A stretch of DNA of 64,000 nucleotides from NCBI RefSeq assembly GCF_024138395.1, contig NZ_JAMYDU010000006.1, forward strand, positions 186,001-250,000. The letters run 5' to 3'. The notes beneath the pieces are model-generated. The model was not told the DNA's origin. It saw only the letters and a program-made list of their open reading frames with translations, and searched no databases. Shown here one piece after another: positions 47,094 through 56,818 of the stretch. How positions within the stretch are numbered: position 1 is the stretch's first letter; every line of letters begins with the position of its first letter. The stretch is from Pseudomonas mandelii. Lineage in GTDB: Bacteria; Pseudomonadota; Gammaproteobacteria; Pseudomonadales; Pseudomonadaceae. The position numbers and the translations under genes are program-made.

Positions 47094-47542
47094 CCGACAC
47101 GTTCAAGGAACAACTTCAACAGGCTCATGCGCAGGGGGACTACGCCTCGCTGCTGCAGCTGATTCCCTACGCCAGGTTGATCGGCGTCGAATGTTCACGG
47201 GTGGGGGATGAGCTACTGTTTCGTCTGCCGGCCAACAAGGACAACATTGGTAATCCTTTATTGCCGGCGATTCATGGCGGAGTGATTGCCGGGTTCATGG
47301 AGCTTTCGGCGGCACTGCACCTGCTGATTTTCACCGGTTCGCCGGGCGTGCCGAAGATTATCGACTTTTCCCTCGACTACTTGCGCGCGGGGCAGTTTCG
47401 CGATACCTGGGCCAGATGCCAGGTGTGCCGACAGGGGCGCCGGGTCGCAAACGTGGCGATTACGGCCTGGCAAAGCACCGAAGCCGAGCCCATTGCCACG
47501 GCCCGGGCTCATTTCAAAATCGAGGAGCCCTTGAAATCCTGA
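47090..47542 (+). CDS. PaaI-type hotdog thioesterase (second of a pair)
   Basis: 150-residue paralogue of the previous gene. It keeps NPLLPAIHGGVIAGFMELSA and PKIIDFSLDYLRAGQFRD but replaces the usual Asp of the active-site helix region with Glu (GFMELSA). The two may form a heteromer. Its 3' end contains the -35 of the htpG heat-shock promoter. Confidence 0.85.
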   Translation: MTDTFKEQLQQAHAQGDYASLLQLIPYARLIGVECSRVGDELLFRLPANKDNIGNPLLPAIHGGVIAGFMELSAALHLLIFTGSPGVPKIIDFSLDYLRAGQFRDTWARCQVCRQGRRVANVAITAWQSTEAEPIATARAHFKIEEPLKS

Positions 47543-47557
47543 TCTCAGCCCCCAACT
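47530..47557 (+). promoter_or_regulatory. Sigma-32 (RpoH) promoter of htpG
   Basis: CTTGAAA (47530-47536) and CCCCAACT (47550-47557) with a 13-base spacer fit the heat-shock consensus (CTTGAAA / CCCCATNT). The -35 overlaps the last codons of the upstream thioesterase. Predicted start is near 47564, about 60 bases before the htpG ATG. Confidence 0.7.
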
Positions 47558-47623
47558 CTGAGGACAACCCGCCGCCGACCCTCAAGGTCGCGGCTTATGC
47601 CATCTGATTGGAGTTTGATGACC

Positions 47624-49528
47624 ATGAGTGTGGAAACTCAAAAGGAAACCCTGGGCTTCCAGACCGAGGTGAAGCAACTGCTGCACCTCATGATCCATTC
47701 GCTGTATTCCAACAAGGAAATTTTCCTTCGCGAATTGATCTCGAACGCCTCTGACGCTGTCGACAAGTTACGCTTTGAAGCGCTTGCCAAGCCTGAATTG
47801 CTGGAAGGCGGCGCTGAACTGAAAATCCGTGTGAGCTTCGACAAAGACGCTAAAACCGTCACCCTTGAAGACAACGGCATCGGCATGAGCCGTGAAGACG
47901 CAGTGACCCATCTGGGTACCATCGCCAAGTCCGGCACTGCCGATTTCATGAAACACCTGTCTGGCGATCAGAAAAAAGACTCGCACCTGATCGGTCAATT
48001 CGGTGTCGGCTTCTATTCGGCCTTCATCGTTGCCGACAAAGTCGACGTCTTCAGCCGCCGTGCCGGCCTGGCTGCCAGCGAAGGCGTGCACTGGTCGTCC
48101 AAGGGCGAAGGCGAGTTCGAAATTTCCACTGTCGAGAAAGCCGACCGTGGTACTCGCATCGTTCTGCACCTGAAGTCCGCTGAAGACGAATTCGCCGATG
48201 GCTGGCGTCTGCGCAACATCATCAAGAAGTACTCCGACCACATCGCCTTGCCGATCGAGTTGCCGAAAGAAGTGGCAGCCGTTGAAGGCGAAGAGCAGCC
48301 AGCCGTTGAATGGGAAACCGTCAACCGCGCCAGCGCCCTGTGGACTCGCCCTCGCACTGAAGTGAAAGACGAGGAATACCAGGAGTTCTACAAGCACGTC
48401 GCTCACGATTTCGAAAACCCGCTGAGCTGGAGCCACAACAAGGTCGAAGGCAAGCTCGAGTACACCTCGCTGCTTTATGTGCCGACCCGTGCTCCGTTCG
48501 ACCTGTACCAGCGTGAAGCGCCGAAAGGCCTGAAGCTGTACGTGCAGCGTGTGTTCGTCATGGATCAGGCCGAGTCGTTCCTGCCGCTGTACCTGCGCTT
48601 CATCAAAGGCGTGGTCGACTCCAATGACCTGTCGCTGAACGTGTCGCGGGAAATCCTGCAGAAAGACCCGATCATCGATTCGATGAAGTCGGCGCTGACC
48701 AAGCGCGTTCTGGACATGCTGGAAAAACTGGCGAAGAACGAGCCTGAGCAATACAAAGGTTTCTGGAAGAACTTCGGTCAGGTCATGAAAGAAGGCCCGG
48801 CAGAAGACTTCGCCAACAAAGAGAAAATCGCCGGCCTGCTGCGTTTCGCCTCCACTCAGGGCGACGACGGTGAGCAGGTTGTAGGTTTGGCCGACTACCT
48901 GGCCCGCGCCAAGGAAGGTCAGGACAAGATCTACTACCTGACGGGCGAAACCTACGCGCAAGTCAAAAACAGCCCGCACCTGGAAGTCTTCCGCAAGAAA
49001 GGCATCGAAGTGCTGCTGCTGACCGACCGCATCGACGAGTGGCTGATGAGCTACCTCAACGACTTCGACGGCAAGAGTTTTGTCGACGTGGCACGCGGTG
49101 ACCTGGACCTCGGCAATCTGGATTCGGAAGAAGACAAGAAAGCCGCGGAAGAAGTCGCCAAGTCCAAAGAAGGCCTAGTTGAGCGACTCAAGACCGCTTT
49201 GGGCGACTCTGTGGCTGAAGTGCGGGTTTCCCATCGTCTGACCGATTCCCCGGCGATTCTGGCCATCGGCGAGCAGGACCTGGGCCTGCAAATGCGTCAG
49301 ATCCTGGAAGCCAGCGGTCAGAAGGTTCCGGATTCGAAGCCGATCTTCGAATTCAACCCGGCTCACCCGCTGATCGAGAAACTCGACAACGAACAGAGCG
49401 ACGAGCGCTTCGGCGACCTCTCGCACATTCTGTTCGATCAGGCGGCCCTGGCGGCCGGCGACAGCTTGAAAGACCCGGCCGCTTATGTGCGCCGTCTGAA
49501 CAAGCTGCTGGTTGAACTGTCGGTTTGA
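47624..49528 (+). CDS. htpG: Chaperone protein HtpG (Hsp90)
   Basis: ATP-dependent cytosolic chaperone. 634 residues: N-terminal GHKL ATPase domain with [45 protein letters not shown] and GTRIVLHLK; a middle domain with the [18 protein letters not shown] Arg loop; a C-terminal dimerisation domain. The ATG at 47624 ([10 protein letters not shown]) matches family start; an ATG six bases earlier is also in frame. Expression under sigma-32 is supported by the promoter above. Confidence 0.97.
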   Translation: MSVETQKETLGFQTEVKQLLHLMIHSLYSNKEIFLRELISNASDAVDKLRFEALAKPELLEGGAELKIRVSFDKDAKTVTLEDNGIGMSREDAVTHLGTIAKSGTADFMKHLSGDQKKDSHLIGQFGVGFYSAFIVADKVDVFSRRAGLAASEGVHWSSKGEGEFEISTVEKADRGTRIVLHLKSAEDEFADGWRLRNIIKKYSDHIALPIELPKEVAAVEGEEQPAVEWETVNRASALWTRPRTEVKDEEYQEFYKHVAHDFENPLSWSHNKVEGKLEYTSLLYVPTRAPFDLYQREAPKGLKLYVQRVFVMDQAESFLPLYLRFIKGVVDSNDLSLNVSREILQKDPIIDSMKSALTKRVLDMLEKLAKNEPEQYKGFWKNFGQVMKEGPAEDFANKEKIAGLLRFASTQGDDGEQVVGLADYLARAKEGQDKIYYLTGETYAQVKNSPHLEVFRKKGIEVLLLTDRIDEWLMSYLNDFDGKSFVDVARGDLDLGNLDSEEDKKAAEEVAKSKEGLVERLKTALGDSVAEVRVSHRLTDSPAILAIGEQDLGLQMRQILEASGQKVPDSKPIFEFNPAHPLIEKLDNEQSDERFGDLSHILFDQAALAAGDSLKDPAAYVRRLNKLLVELSV

Positions 49529-49537
49529 CCGAGTTGT

Positions 49538-49566
49538 AAAAAAAACCCGCTTCGGCGGGTTTTTTA
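49538..49566 (+). terminator. Terminator after htpG
   Basis: AAAAAACCCGC / GCGGGTTTTTT stem with a TTCG-type loop, directly after the htpG stop. Confidence 0.92.
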
Positions 49567-49568
49567 TT

Positions 49569-49653
49569 GATCGTTCCCACGCGCAGCAAAGGAATGCCTC
49601 CAGTGACGCGCAGCGTCACGGGCTGCATTCCTTTGCTGCGCGTGGGACCGATC
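49569..49653. repeat. Palindromic repeat of a second family (GATCGTTCCCACGC type)
   Basis: Outer arms GATCGTTCCCACGCGCAGCA and its partner (to 49653) enclose an inner GTGACGC GCA GCGTCAC hairpin. The outer motif GTTCCCACGC...GTGGGAACGATC is unlike the REPs. Confidence 0.82.
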
Positions 49654-49663
49654 AGCCGATCAA

Positions 49664-50551
49664 TTACAGAGGCGTTGGCGGGCTTCGGTATTTCGGTAAT
49701 TCGATCCGCTCGCTTTCCCCCGGCACTGTCGGCCAATCCCCGGCCGCCCAGCGCCGACGTGCTTCATCGATCAATGCCGGATCGCTGGCCACGAAATTCC
49801 AGTTGATCCGTCGCGGCCCATCCAGCGGCGCGCCGCCAAACAGCACGGCATGACAGTCGCTCTCGGCGAACAGTGTCATCTCTTCCCCGGCCGGCAACAC
49901 CACCAGCGAATGCGGCTCCAGCGGTTCGCCATCCAGTTGCGCCTCACCGCTCAGCACGTACAGTGCCCGTTCGTCATGCTCGGTGGGAATCAGCAATGTG
50001 GTCGCCGTTTGCAGGTTCAATTCGGCGTACAGCGTAGGAGAAAGCACCGGGACCGGCGATTCGAGGCAAAAGCCTGACCCGGCGATCATGCGTATCTTCA
50101 CGCCAAGGTTATCGCTGACGGGCAGCGTGGCAGCCGGATGGTGGCTGTAATGTCCCGGGCCGTGTTCACGATCCATGGGCGAAGCCAGCCAGATCTGTAA
50201 GCCGTGCATCGTAAAGCCGCTGGCTTTCAATGGTTCGGGCGTGCGTTCGACGTGGGCAATTGCGCTACCCGCCGTCATCCAGCTGACATCGCCGGCATTC
50301 ACCACCTGATCGGAACCAAGGCTGTCCTTGTGCTGGATTTGCCCTTTGAACAGGTAGGTGAGGGTGGACAGGCCGATGTGCGGATGCTGACGGATGTTCA
50401 TGCCTTTGCCCGCCGGATAACGGGTTTCGAGCATGTGGTCAAAAAAAACGAAAGGCCCGACGTTGCGACATTTGGCTGACGGCAACGGGCGAAGAATCGG
50501 CTGGCCTTCGACATCTTCGGCGCGAGGGCGGATCACGAGCGGAGTGTTCAT
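49664..50551 (-). CDS. Pirin-family protein
   Basis: 295-residue bicupin. The pirin N-terminal domain carries FVFFDHMLETRYPAGKGMNI and the metal-binding HPHIGLSTLTYLFKGQI; a VERTP-like segment and the C-terminal domain with VLSGEAQLDGEPLEPHSLVV follow. Pirins are iron proteins, some with quercetinase or redox-sensor activity; the role here is not known. The start is the ATG at 50551 (MNTPLVIRPR). Confidence 0.9.
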   Translation of the reverse strand: MNTPLVIRPRAEDVEGQPILRPLPSAKCRNVGPFVFFDHMLETRYPAGKGMNIRQHPHIGLSTLTYLFKGQIQHKDSLGSDQVVNAGDVSWMTAGSAIAHVERTPEPLKASGFTMHGLQIWLASPMDREHGPGHYSHHPAATLPVSDNLGVKIRMIAGSGFCLESPVPVLSPTLYAELNLQTATTLLIPTEHDERALYVLSGEAQLDGEPLEPHSLVVLPAGEEMTLFAESDCHAVLFGGAPLDGPRRINWNFVASDPALIDEARRRWAAGDWPTVPGESERIELPKYRSPPTPL

Positions 50552-50612
50552 GGTGCATTCCAGGCTGAGCGGGTGACGCAGGGAGCATAACCCGCTTGTG
50601 CAGCCCTTGCCG

Positions 50613-51029
50613 CTATTGGCTGAAGGCACCTTCGGACAGATGGGTTTCGATGCTGATGTCAGAAGTGGTCATCAGCTTGTGTACCGGGCAGCGGTCGGCC
50701 ACGCGGTGCAGTTCGTCACGCTGGGCGTCGGTGAGCACACCTTTGAGCGTGAGTTCGACGTGCAGGGCGTATTTGCCTTTCTGCTCTTCACTGTTGTCGC
50801 GAGTGACCTCAACCTCGACGCCGGTCAGCGGGATGTCCTTTTTCTGGGCATACATTTTCAGCGTCAGGGCCTTGCAGGCACCCAGGGCTGCATCGAAGTA
50901 GTCGTGTGGTTCAGGCGCGGTGCCTTCGCCGCCAGAGGTTTTCGGCACATCGGCAAAAAGTTCGTGGTCATCGATCTGGACGCTGTGACGAAAACCTTCG
51001 GCGGAAACAGTATTGACGGTAACGGTCAT
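50613..51029 (-). CDS. OsmC-family peroxiredoxin
   Basis: 138-residue cytosolic OsmC/Ohr-like thiol peroxidase. It keeps the two redox Cys regions: LGACKALTLKMYAQK (about 50) and CPVHKLMTTSDISIE (about 113), with GGEGTAPEPHDYFDAALG before the first. It acts on organic hydroperoxides in the family. It starts 478 bases upstream of the pirin start and the 5' end of pirin is downstream, same strand. Confidence 0.9.
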   Translation of the reverse strand: MTVTVNTVSAEGFRHSVQIDDHELFADVPKTSGGEGTAPEPHDYFDAALGACKALTLKMYAQKKDIPLTGVEVEVTRDNSEEQKGKYALHVELTLKGVLTDAQRDELHRVADRCPVHKLMTTSDISIETHLSEGAFSQ

Positions 51030-51146
51030 GGGAAACCTCGCGGGCTGCAGGAAAAGTCATTCGATCAAAAAAAGACCCTGAAGTTATAGAGCATTCCTTC
51101 AAGTTCGCGTTCCACTTTTTGGGCGGTCGATTTGACCTTCCCCAAA

Positions 51147-51239
51147 CCTGTAGGAGCGAGGCTTGCCCGCGAAGAATACACTGTGGTTTTCAGGTATTAC
51201 GCGTCATCGTTCTTCGCGGGCAAGCCTCGCTCCTACAGG
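51147..51239. repeat. REPIN copy (sister of 5987-6080)
   Basis: 30-base arms (51147-51176 and 51210-51239, CCTGTAGGAGCGAGGCTTGC core) around a 33-base loop. Arms and loop nearly match the copy at 5987-6080, including CAGGTATTACGCGTCATCG. Confidence 0.88.
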
Positions 51240-51301
51240 TTGTCATCGTCCTGTCACCCCCGCGTCATACCCTCGCGCTCATCTCAATCAAGGAGCGCAC
51301 C

Positions 51302-51766
51302 ATGCACCTCACCCGTTTAACCGCCCTGGCCACAATGATGTTCGTCAGTGGTCTGGCCAGTGCCGAAGTCCGCGTCGAAGGCCCGGTGGAATACGGCGTG
51401 TTCGCTGGCCCGAAAGCCGAACTGCAATCGGGCGAGCGAGTTTTGCGCCGCAGCAATGAACAGATCCAGCAGACCGAAATCGTCCCCGCCAAACTTGGCA
51501 CCAAATTCGGTATGCGTTACCAGTTAGTTGGCAAGGTCGCCGAAGACCAGCCGCTGACGTTGCTCTATTTCACGCCGGGCATCCGTACTCCGGATGGCAT
51601 GCGTCACGACAAACTGGAAGTGACTCAAAAACTGGTACCCGGTGCTCCGCAGGACGTGATGGCGTACGAGTTCACCGAAAGCCACGAAGTCGTTCCCGGT
51701 GAATGGCGTTTCATGGTGTTCCAGGGCGATCGCCTGCTGGCCCAGCAAAGCTTTACCGTGCGCTGA
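51302..51766 (+). CDS. DUF3859 secreted protein
   Basis: 154-residue exported protein: signal MHLTRLTALATMMFVSGLAS cleaved near ASA-E, then a beta-rich domain (EVRVEGPVEYGVFAGPKAEL; GTKFGMRYQLVG; EVVPGEWRFMVFQGDRLLAQ). This is the pattern of DUF3859. The ATG at 51302 follows AAGGAGCG. Followed by a terminator. Function unknown. Confidence 0.8.
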   Translation: MHLTRLTALATMMFVSGLASAEVRVEGPVEYGVFAGPKAELQSGERVLRRSNEQIQQTEIVPAKLGTKFGMRYQLVGKVAEDQPLTLLYFTPGIRTPDGMRHDKLEVTQKLVPGAPQDVMAYEFTESHEVVPGEWRFMVFQGDRLLAQQSFTVR

Positions 51767-51794
51767 TCGCTCTCGCCCAGCCAAATGCCAGACG

Positions 51795-51824
51795 AAAAAA
51801 AGCCCCGCATTTGCGGGGCTTTCA
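51795..51824. terminator. Terminator between converging DUF3859 and DUF3108 genes
   Basis: AAAGCCCCGCA / TGCGGGGCTTT stem with a two-base loop and an A-run on the left. Confidence 0.88.
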
Positions 51825-51836
51825 TGTCGTTGCGAA

Positions 51837-52550
51837 TCAGCTGCCTTTGACCGGCTTGCCGTTGACCGTACCGTCGAGGAGCATGATGTTGTACTCCTTG
51901 CCGTCGGTTTCGACCTGTTGCAGACGGACCAGCAAATAATCCCAGTCCTTGGCGAACCACAGCACGGTGATGCGCTTGCTTTGTGTCGGGTCGCGCACGC
52001 GCTCGACCTTGATCGCATCGATCTGGCCAGCCTTGGTATCGACTTTCTCCGAGCCCAGCACGCGGAAGTCATAGGTATCGACTTCGCCGTCATCGACGAC
52101 CTGATAGCTCATGCTTTTCTTGCCGGCGGCCACGTCATGCTGCAGCGCCAGTTGATAGGTGGACTTGTCGACCATGCCGCGGTTGAGTGGAAGCTTGACG
52201 GCGTCACCGCGATCGGTGCCGGTGACCATCTTGTTGGTCCAGTCGAAATCCAGATCAGCCTTCTTGGCTTTGCCCAGGCCACCACGTTCGAAGTGGTAGG
52301 ACTGTGGCAGCAGCGTGTCCTTGTCCAGGGTCAGGGTGCTTTCTTCAGTCAGGCTGGCGATCATCATCGACGCCTTGAAGCTGAGTTTCCAGACGCCGTT
52401 GGCTCCCTTGGTCAGGCTGCGTTCGGCGGTGCCACTCATGGGCAACTGCTTCCAGTCGGCGGTGTAGCTGGCGGAGAAGGGTTGAAGGTCTGCGGCCTGC
52501 GCAAACGGCAGGGCGAGCAGAGCGCAAGCGAAGAGCAGGGCGCGACGCAT
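51837..52550 (-). CDS. DUF3108 periplasmic protein
   Basis: 237-residue exported beta-rich protein: signal MRRALLFACALLALPFAQA, then FSASYTADWKQLPMSGTAER, YHFERGGLGKAKKADLDFDW and VLWFAKDWDYLLVRLQQVE, matching the DUF3108 pattern often found next to purMN in pseudomonads. Its start is 9 bases after purN and on the same strand, so it is probably the last gene of the purM-purN operon. Function unknown. Confidence 0.85.
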   Translation of the reverse strand: MRRALLFACALLALPFAQAADLQPFSASYTADWKQLPMSGTAERSLTKGANGVWKLSFKASMMIASLTEESTLTLDKDTLLPQSYHFERGGLGKAKKADLDFDWTNKMVTGTDRGDAVKLPLNRGMVDKSTYQLALQHDVAAGKKSMSYQVVDDGEVDTYDFRVLGSEKVDTKAGQIDAIKVERVRDPTQSKRITVLWFAKDWDYLLVRLQQVETDGKEYNIMLLDGTVNGKPVKGS

Positions 52551-52558
52551 AAAATCTC

Positions 52559-53209
52559 CTAGGTTCGAATCAAGTGGCCGCTGGCCGCGAGTAACTGTCC
52601 GTCCAGTAAAGCACCTTGTTCACCGAGTGATAAACGACCTTCGGCAAACCAGCGTACAGCCATCGGGTAGATCAGGTGTTCCTGAGTATGGACTCGCTGC
52701 GCCAGACTCTGCGGCGAATCGTGCAACTCTACCGGTATTACTGCCTGTACGACCAGTGGCCCGCCATCGAGTTCCTCGGTGACGAAGTGCACGGAACAGC
52801 CGTGTTCAGTGTCGCCGGCCTCCAGCGCGCGCTGATGAGTGTGTAACCCTTTGTATTTGGGCAGCAGCGAGGGATGGATATTGAGCAGGCGACCCTGATA
52901 GTGGCGCACGAAGTCAGCGCTGAGAATGCGCATGAAGCCGGCCAGTACCACGAGTTTGGGGTTGAAGGCGTCGATCAGTTCGATCAGCGCGGCATCGAAG
53001 GCCTCGCGACCTTCGAAAGCCTTGTGATCGAGGGTGCGGGTGTCGATACCCGCGTCCCTGGCGCGTTGCAGGCCGTAGGCGTCGGCGCGGTTGGAGATCA
53101 CCGCAGCGATGCGAACCGGGCTGTCGCCGGTCCGCGTGCTGTCGATCAAGGCCTGCAAGTTACTGCCGGTGCCGGACAACAGCACCACCACATCACAGGT
53201 CTGAGACAT
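52559..53209 (-). CDS. purN: Phosphoribosylglycinamide formyltransferase
   Basis: Third step of purine synthesis: transfers formyl from 10-formyl-THF to GAR. 216 residues: nucleotide region VVVLLSGTGSNLQALID, folate/catalytic part VVLAGFMRILSADFVRHYQG, NIHPSLLPKYKGLHTHQRAL (catalytic Asn and His), and catalytic Asp in VTEELDGGPLVVQA. ATG at 53209 overlaps the purM stop by one base (TGATG on the minus strand). Confidence 0.96.
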   Translation of the reverse strand: MSQTCDVVVLLSGTGSNLQALIDSTRTGDSPVRIAAVISNRADAYGLQRARDAGIDTRTLDHKAFEGREAFDAALIELIDAFNPKLVVLAGFMRILSADFVRHYQGRLLNIHPSLLPKYKGLHTHQRALEAGDTEHGCSVHFVTEELDGGPLVVQAVIPVELHDSPQSLAQRVHTQEHLIYPMAVRWFAEGRLSLGEQGALLDGQLLAASGHLIRT

Positions 53210-54267
53210 CAATGAGCCTTGAGGTTCTTCAGTTCGACCTGAGCCGCGCCTTCGGCAGCGGTGGCGATCTGACCAATGACCCAAGGCTGCTCGCCGGCTT
53301 CACGCAATACGTTCAGCGCGGTTTCAACGTGCTCCTGGCCAACGCAGATAACCATGCCGACGCCGCAGTTCAGCACGCGGTGCATTTCGTTTTCATCGAC
53401 GTTGCCTTTCTCTTGCAGCCAGTCGAACACGGCAGGGCGAGTCCAGCTTGCAACGTCAACCACCGCTTGTGCGCCTTTTGGCAGAACGCGCGGAATGTTG
53501 TCCAGCAGGCCACCACCGGTGATGTGGGCCATGGCTTTGACGGCGCCGGTGTCCTTGATCAGCTTGAGTAGCGGCTTCACATAGATGCGGGTCGGGGCCA
53601 TCAGCAGGTCGGTCAGCGGTTTGCCATCGAGCTGGATGTTTTCGATGTCTGCACCGGACACTTCGATGATCTTGCGGATCAGCGAGTAGCCGTTGGAGTG
53701 CGGGCCGGAAGACGGCAGGGCGAGCAGGGCATCGCCGGCAGCGACTTTGGAACCGTCGATGATTTCGGATTTTTCCACGACGCCGACGCAGAAGCCGGCC
53801 AGGTCGTAGTCTTCGCCTTCGTACATGCCAGGCATTTCAGCGGTTTCGCCGCCGACCAGGGAGCAGCCGGACAGCTCACAGCCAGCGCCGATGCCGGTCA
53901 CGACCTGGGTCGCGGTTTCGACGTTCAGTTTGCCGGTGGCGTAGTAGTCGAGGAAGAACAGCGGCTCGGCGCCGCAGACCACCAGGTCGTTCACGCACAT
54001 GGCAACCAGGTCGATGCCGATGCTGTCGTGCTTGTTCAGGTTCAGCGCCAGGCGCAGTTTGGTGCCGACGCCGTCAGTGCCCGATACCAGCACCGGTTGC
54101 TTGTAACCGGCCGGGATTTCGCAGAGGGCGCCGAAACCGCCCAGGCCGCCCATGACTTCCGGGCGCGCAGTGCGCTTGGCGACGCTCTTGATGCGTTCGA
54201 CCAATGCTTCACCGGCGTCGATGTCTACACCGGCGTCCTTGTAGCTCAGGGAGGGTTGCTTGCTCAT
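53209..54267 (-). CDS. purM: Phosphoribosylformylglycinamidine cyclo-ligase
   Basis: Fifth step of purine synthesis, FGAM to AIR with ATP. 352 residues of the PurM/SelD ATP-binding fold: [84 protein letters not shown] and [18 protein letters not shown]. It is the first gene of purM-purN-DUF3108. The 388-bp gap upstream carries its promoter, which was not pinpointed. Confidence 0.97.
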   Translation of the reverse strand: MSKQPSLSYKDAGVDIDAGEALVERIKSVAKRTARPEVMGGLGGFGALCEIPAGYKQPVLVSGTDGVGTKLRLALNLNKHDSIGIDLVAMCVNDLVVCGAEPLFFLDYYATGKLNVETATQVVTGIGAGCELSGCSLVGGETAEMPGMYEGEDYDLAGFCVGVVEKSEIIDGSKVAAGDALLALPSSGPHSNGYSLIRKIIEVSGADIENIQLDGKPLTDLLMAPTRIYVKPLLKLIKDTGAVKAMAHITGGGLLDNIPRVLPKGAQAVVDVASWTRPAVFDWLQEKGNVDENEMHRVLNCGVGMVICVGQEHVETALNVLREAGEQPWVIGQIATAAEGAAQVELKNLKAH

Positions 54268-54478
54268 GATCCAGGCCTTTAGGGGGGATTCAGGGGTAAC
54301 GACCGAGTCCAGTGGGACCGCCGAAACAAACGAAGGCGAGTGCCATCCGTGAATTTCAAGGTGCCCGGCTGTTGCCGGTCTGCGAAGGCGCGCGATTTTA
54401 TCAGGCTTGAGGGGCAGCGGCCATCCTCGTGCCGACGGGCAGAGGCATATCGCGTTAAAAAAACCGATATTGCCCGTG

Positions 54479-54506
54479 TTGGTGGCGTCCCGGATGGCTG
54501 TATAAG
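54479..54506 (+). promoter_or_regulatory. Sigma-70-like promoter candidate for the DUF2066 gene
   Basis: TTGGTG (54479-54484) and TATAAG (54501-54506) with a 16-base spacer, about 150 bases before the ATG at 54656. The purM-DUF2066 gap (54268-54655) holds no gene or repeat that was recognised. Confidence 0.35.
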
Positions 54507-54655
54507 GTATCGACGTTAACCGTCTATCGTTATGACAATGCGAAAACTTACCGGGATCGGGTGAATGTTTTGTTTGAACGTGTGGTCAACAGACCCTTGG
54601 TTCAATCATCTTCACGCGGTCTGTTCCAGCCGCTCTTGTCGTCAGGAATCTTTTT

Positions 54656-55714
54656 ATGCGTTTTCTTAAATTCTTGTTCGTGGGCTGTTTATCCATGGTC
54701 AGCCTGGCCGGTCATGCCGAAACCGTCAAAGGCCTCTATCAAGTGCGCGAGCCTGTCAGCAGCCAGACGCCGGAGGAACGCGATCAGGCGACTCAGCGGG
54801 CGCTGGATACCCTGGTGTTGCGCCTGACCGGCGACCCCAAGGCGGCGCAGAGCCCGGGTCTGGCGACTGTGCGCAAAGACCCTCAGCAGATCATCAGTCA
54901 GTTCGGTTATGAGGCCGGGCCGCCGCAAGTGCTGAAAGTCGATTTCGATCCGGCCACCACCGAACAGGCCTTGCGGCGTGCCGGGTTGGCCGTGTGGGGC
55001 AGCAACCGGCCGTCGATTCTCGGTTGGTGGTTGAACGAATCCAGCGAAGGTTCGAGCCTGGTCGGCGATGATCAGGCCAGCGCTACGCCGCTGCGTCGTG
55101 CAGCTCAACATCGTGGGCTGCCGTTGCGTCTGCCGCTGGCGGACCTGGAAGAGCAGATGATCGCCACTGCACCGAATCTGGAAAGTGCAGACCCGGCACC
55201 ACTGCGGGGCGCATCCGACCGCTACAATGCGGACGCCTTGCTGGCGGTGCATGCCCGTGAAGAGGGGGGGCAATGGCAAGCCAAGTGGCGTTTGTGGCTG
55301 GGCGATCAGAAAGAAGCCGGCAGTGTGCAGGGCGCCGATACCGCCGCGCTGGCCGATGCGGTGATGCTGGCCGTCAGTCAACGCCTGGCACCGCGTTTTG
55401 CCGCTAAACCGGGCGCATCGAGCGAGCAATTGCTGGAAGTGCAGGGAATGAGCCTGGAGCGTTATGCGACGCTCGGGCGTTTGCTGGAGCCTTTTGGCGC
55501 GCGTCTGCAGAGTGTCGACGGTGATCGCGTGCTTTATCGGGTCAACGGCAGCGCCGATCAATTGCGGGCGCAGTTGTCTTTGGCCAAGTTGCAGGAAATT
55601 CCGGCAGGTGAGGCGCCGGCCCCTGTGGCGCCTGTTCAGCCCGTGGTGGCTGGCTCGGCACCGGCCGTAGCGCCAGCCCCGGCACCGACGCCGCAGTTAC
55701 GTTTTCGCTGGTAG
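54656..55714 (+). CDS. DUF2066 domain secreted protein
   Basis: 352-residue exported protein: signal (MRFLKFLFVGCLSMVSLAGH, cleaved near GHA-E). An N-terminal domain (VKGLYQVREPVSSQTPEERD, then TQRALDTLVLRLTGD, about 20-60) marks DUF2066. A central domain and a Pro/Ala-rich tail (about 320-346) follow. Function not known. It precedes an AI-2E-family permease with 30 bases between them, and both read rightward. Confidence 0.85.
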   Translation: MRFLKFLFVGCLSMVSLAGHAETVKGLYQVREPVSSQTPEERDQATQRALDTLVLRLTGDPKAAQSPGLATVRKDPQQIISQFGYEAGPPQVLKVDFDPATTEQALRRAGLAVWGSNRPSILGWWLNESSEGSSLVGDDQASATPLRRAAQHRGLPLRLPLADLEEQMIATAPNLESADPAPLRGASDRYNADALLAVHAREEGGQWQAKWRLWLGDQKEAGSVQGADTAALADAVMLAVSQRLAPRFAAKPGASSEQLLEVQGMSLERYATLGRLLEPFGARLQSVDGDRVLYRVNGSADQLRAQLSLAKLQEIPAGEAPAPVAPVQPVVAGSAPAVAPAPAPTPQLRFRW

Positions 55715-55744
55715 TTTTTCTTTATATAGAAGCAGGAGTGGTAC

Positions 55745-56818
55745 ATGGCCGATACACGGCGTTGGTTCTGGCTCGGTGGGGTGGTCCTGCTTTGCGCGTT
55801 TGTTTACCTGTTGCACCCGATCCTGACGCCTTTCCTGGTGGCGCTGTTGCTGGCTTATCTGTTCGATCCGCTGGTGGATCGGCTGGAAAAGTACGGTCTG
55901 TCACGGACCTGGGGCGTGGTGGCGGTGTTCGCCTTGTTCACATTGATCGTCACCGCGTTGCTATTAGTGCTGGTGCCGATGCTCGCCAAGCAGTTGTTCC
56001 GCTTGTATGAGCTGACGCCGCAGATGCTCGACTGGTTGCAGCACACCGCCGTGCCGTGGGCGCAATCGAAGATGGGGTTGTCGGACGGCTTCTGGAAGTT
56101 CGACAAGCTCAAGGCGGCATTCAGCGAGCACATGGGCCAGACCACCGATGTGGTCGGCGTGGTGCTGAGTCAGGCGACGGCTTCAGGCCTTGCATTAATC
56201 GGTTTGCTGGCCAATCTGGTGTTGATCCCGGTGGTGAGTTTTTATCTGCTGCGCGACTGGGATCTGATGATGGCCAAGATCCGCAGCCTGCTGCCGCGTG
56301 ATCGTGAAGAGCGCGTCATGTCTCTGGCGGGAGAATGCCACGAAGTGCTTGGCGCGTTCGTGCGCGGTCAGTTGCTGGTGATGCTGGCGCTCGGCGTGAT
56401 CTACGCCGCAGGTTTGATGATCGTCGGGCTGGAGCTGGGGCTGTTGATCGGTCTGATTGCCGGTCTGGCGGCGATCGTGCCGTACATGGGATTCGTCATC
56501 GGGATTGGCGCGGCATTGATTGCCGGTCTGTTCCAGTTCGGTGGCGATCTGTATCCCATGATCGGTATTGTCGCGGTGTTCATGGTCGGCCAGGCACTGG
56601 AGGGCATGGTCCTCACGCCGTTGCTGGTGGGCGACCGGATCGGCCTGCACCCGGTGGCGGTGATCTTCGCCATTCTGGCCGGCGGCGAGTTGTTTGGTTT
56701 TACCGGCGTGCTGCTGGCATTGCCGGTGGCGGCGGTGATCATGGTCCTGGTGCGTCATATACATGATTTGTATAAGGATTCGGACATCTACGGTGGGGTC
56801 GACGAATCCACGCTGTAA
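55745..56818 (+). CDS. AI-2E-family transporter (PerM-like)
   Basis: 357-residue inner-membrane protein with about eight helices. Family landmarks are HPILTPFLVALLLAYLFDPL, LANLVLIPVVSFYLLRDWD, and the C-terminal block GLELGLLIGLIAGLAAIVPY and PLLVGDRIGLHPVAVIFAIL. Members include the TqsA exporter and antiporter-type permeases; substrate unknown. In several pseudomonads this gene lies between DUF2066 and hda, as here. Confidence 0.9.
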   Translation: MADTRRWFWLGGVVLLCAFVYLLHPILTPFLVALLLAYLFDPLVDRLEKYGLSRTWGVVAVFALFTLIVTALLLVLVPMLAKQLFRLYELTPQMLDWLQHTAVPWAQSKMGLSDGFWKFDKLKAAFSEHMGQTTDVVGVVLSQATASGLALIGLLANLVLIPVVSFYLLRDWDLMMAKIRSLLPRDREERVMSLAGECHEVLGAFVRGQLLVMLALGVIYAAGLMIVGLELGLLIGLIAGLAAIVPYMGFVIGIGAALIAGLFQFGGDLYPMIGIVAVFMVGQALEGMVLTPLLVGDRIGLHPVAVIFAILAGGELFGFTGVLLALPVAAVIMVLVRHIHDLYKDSDIYGGVDESTL

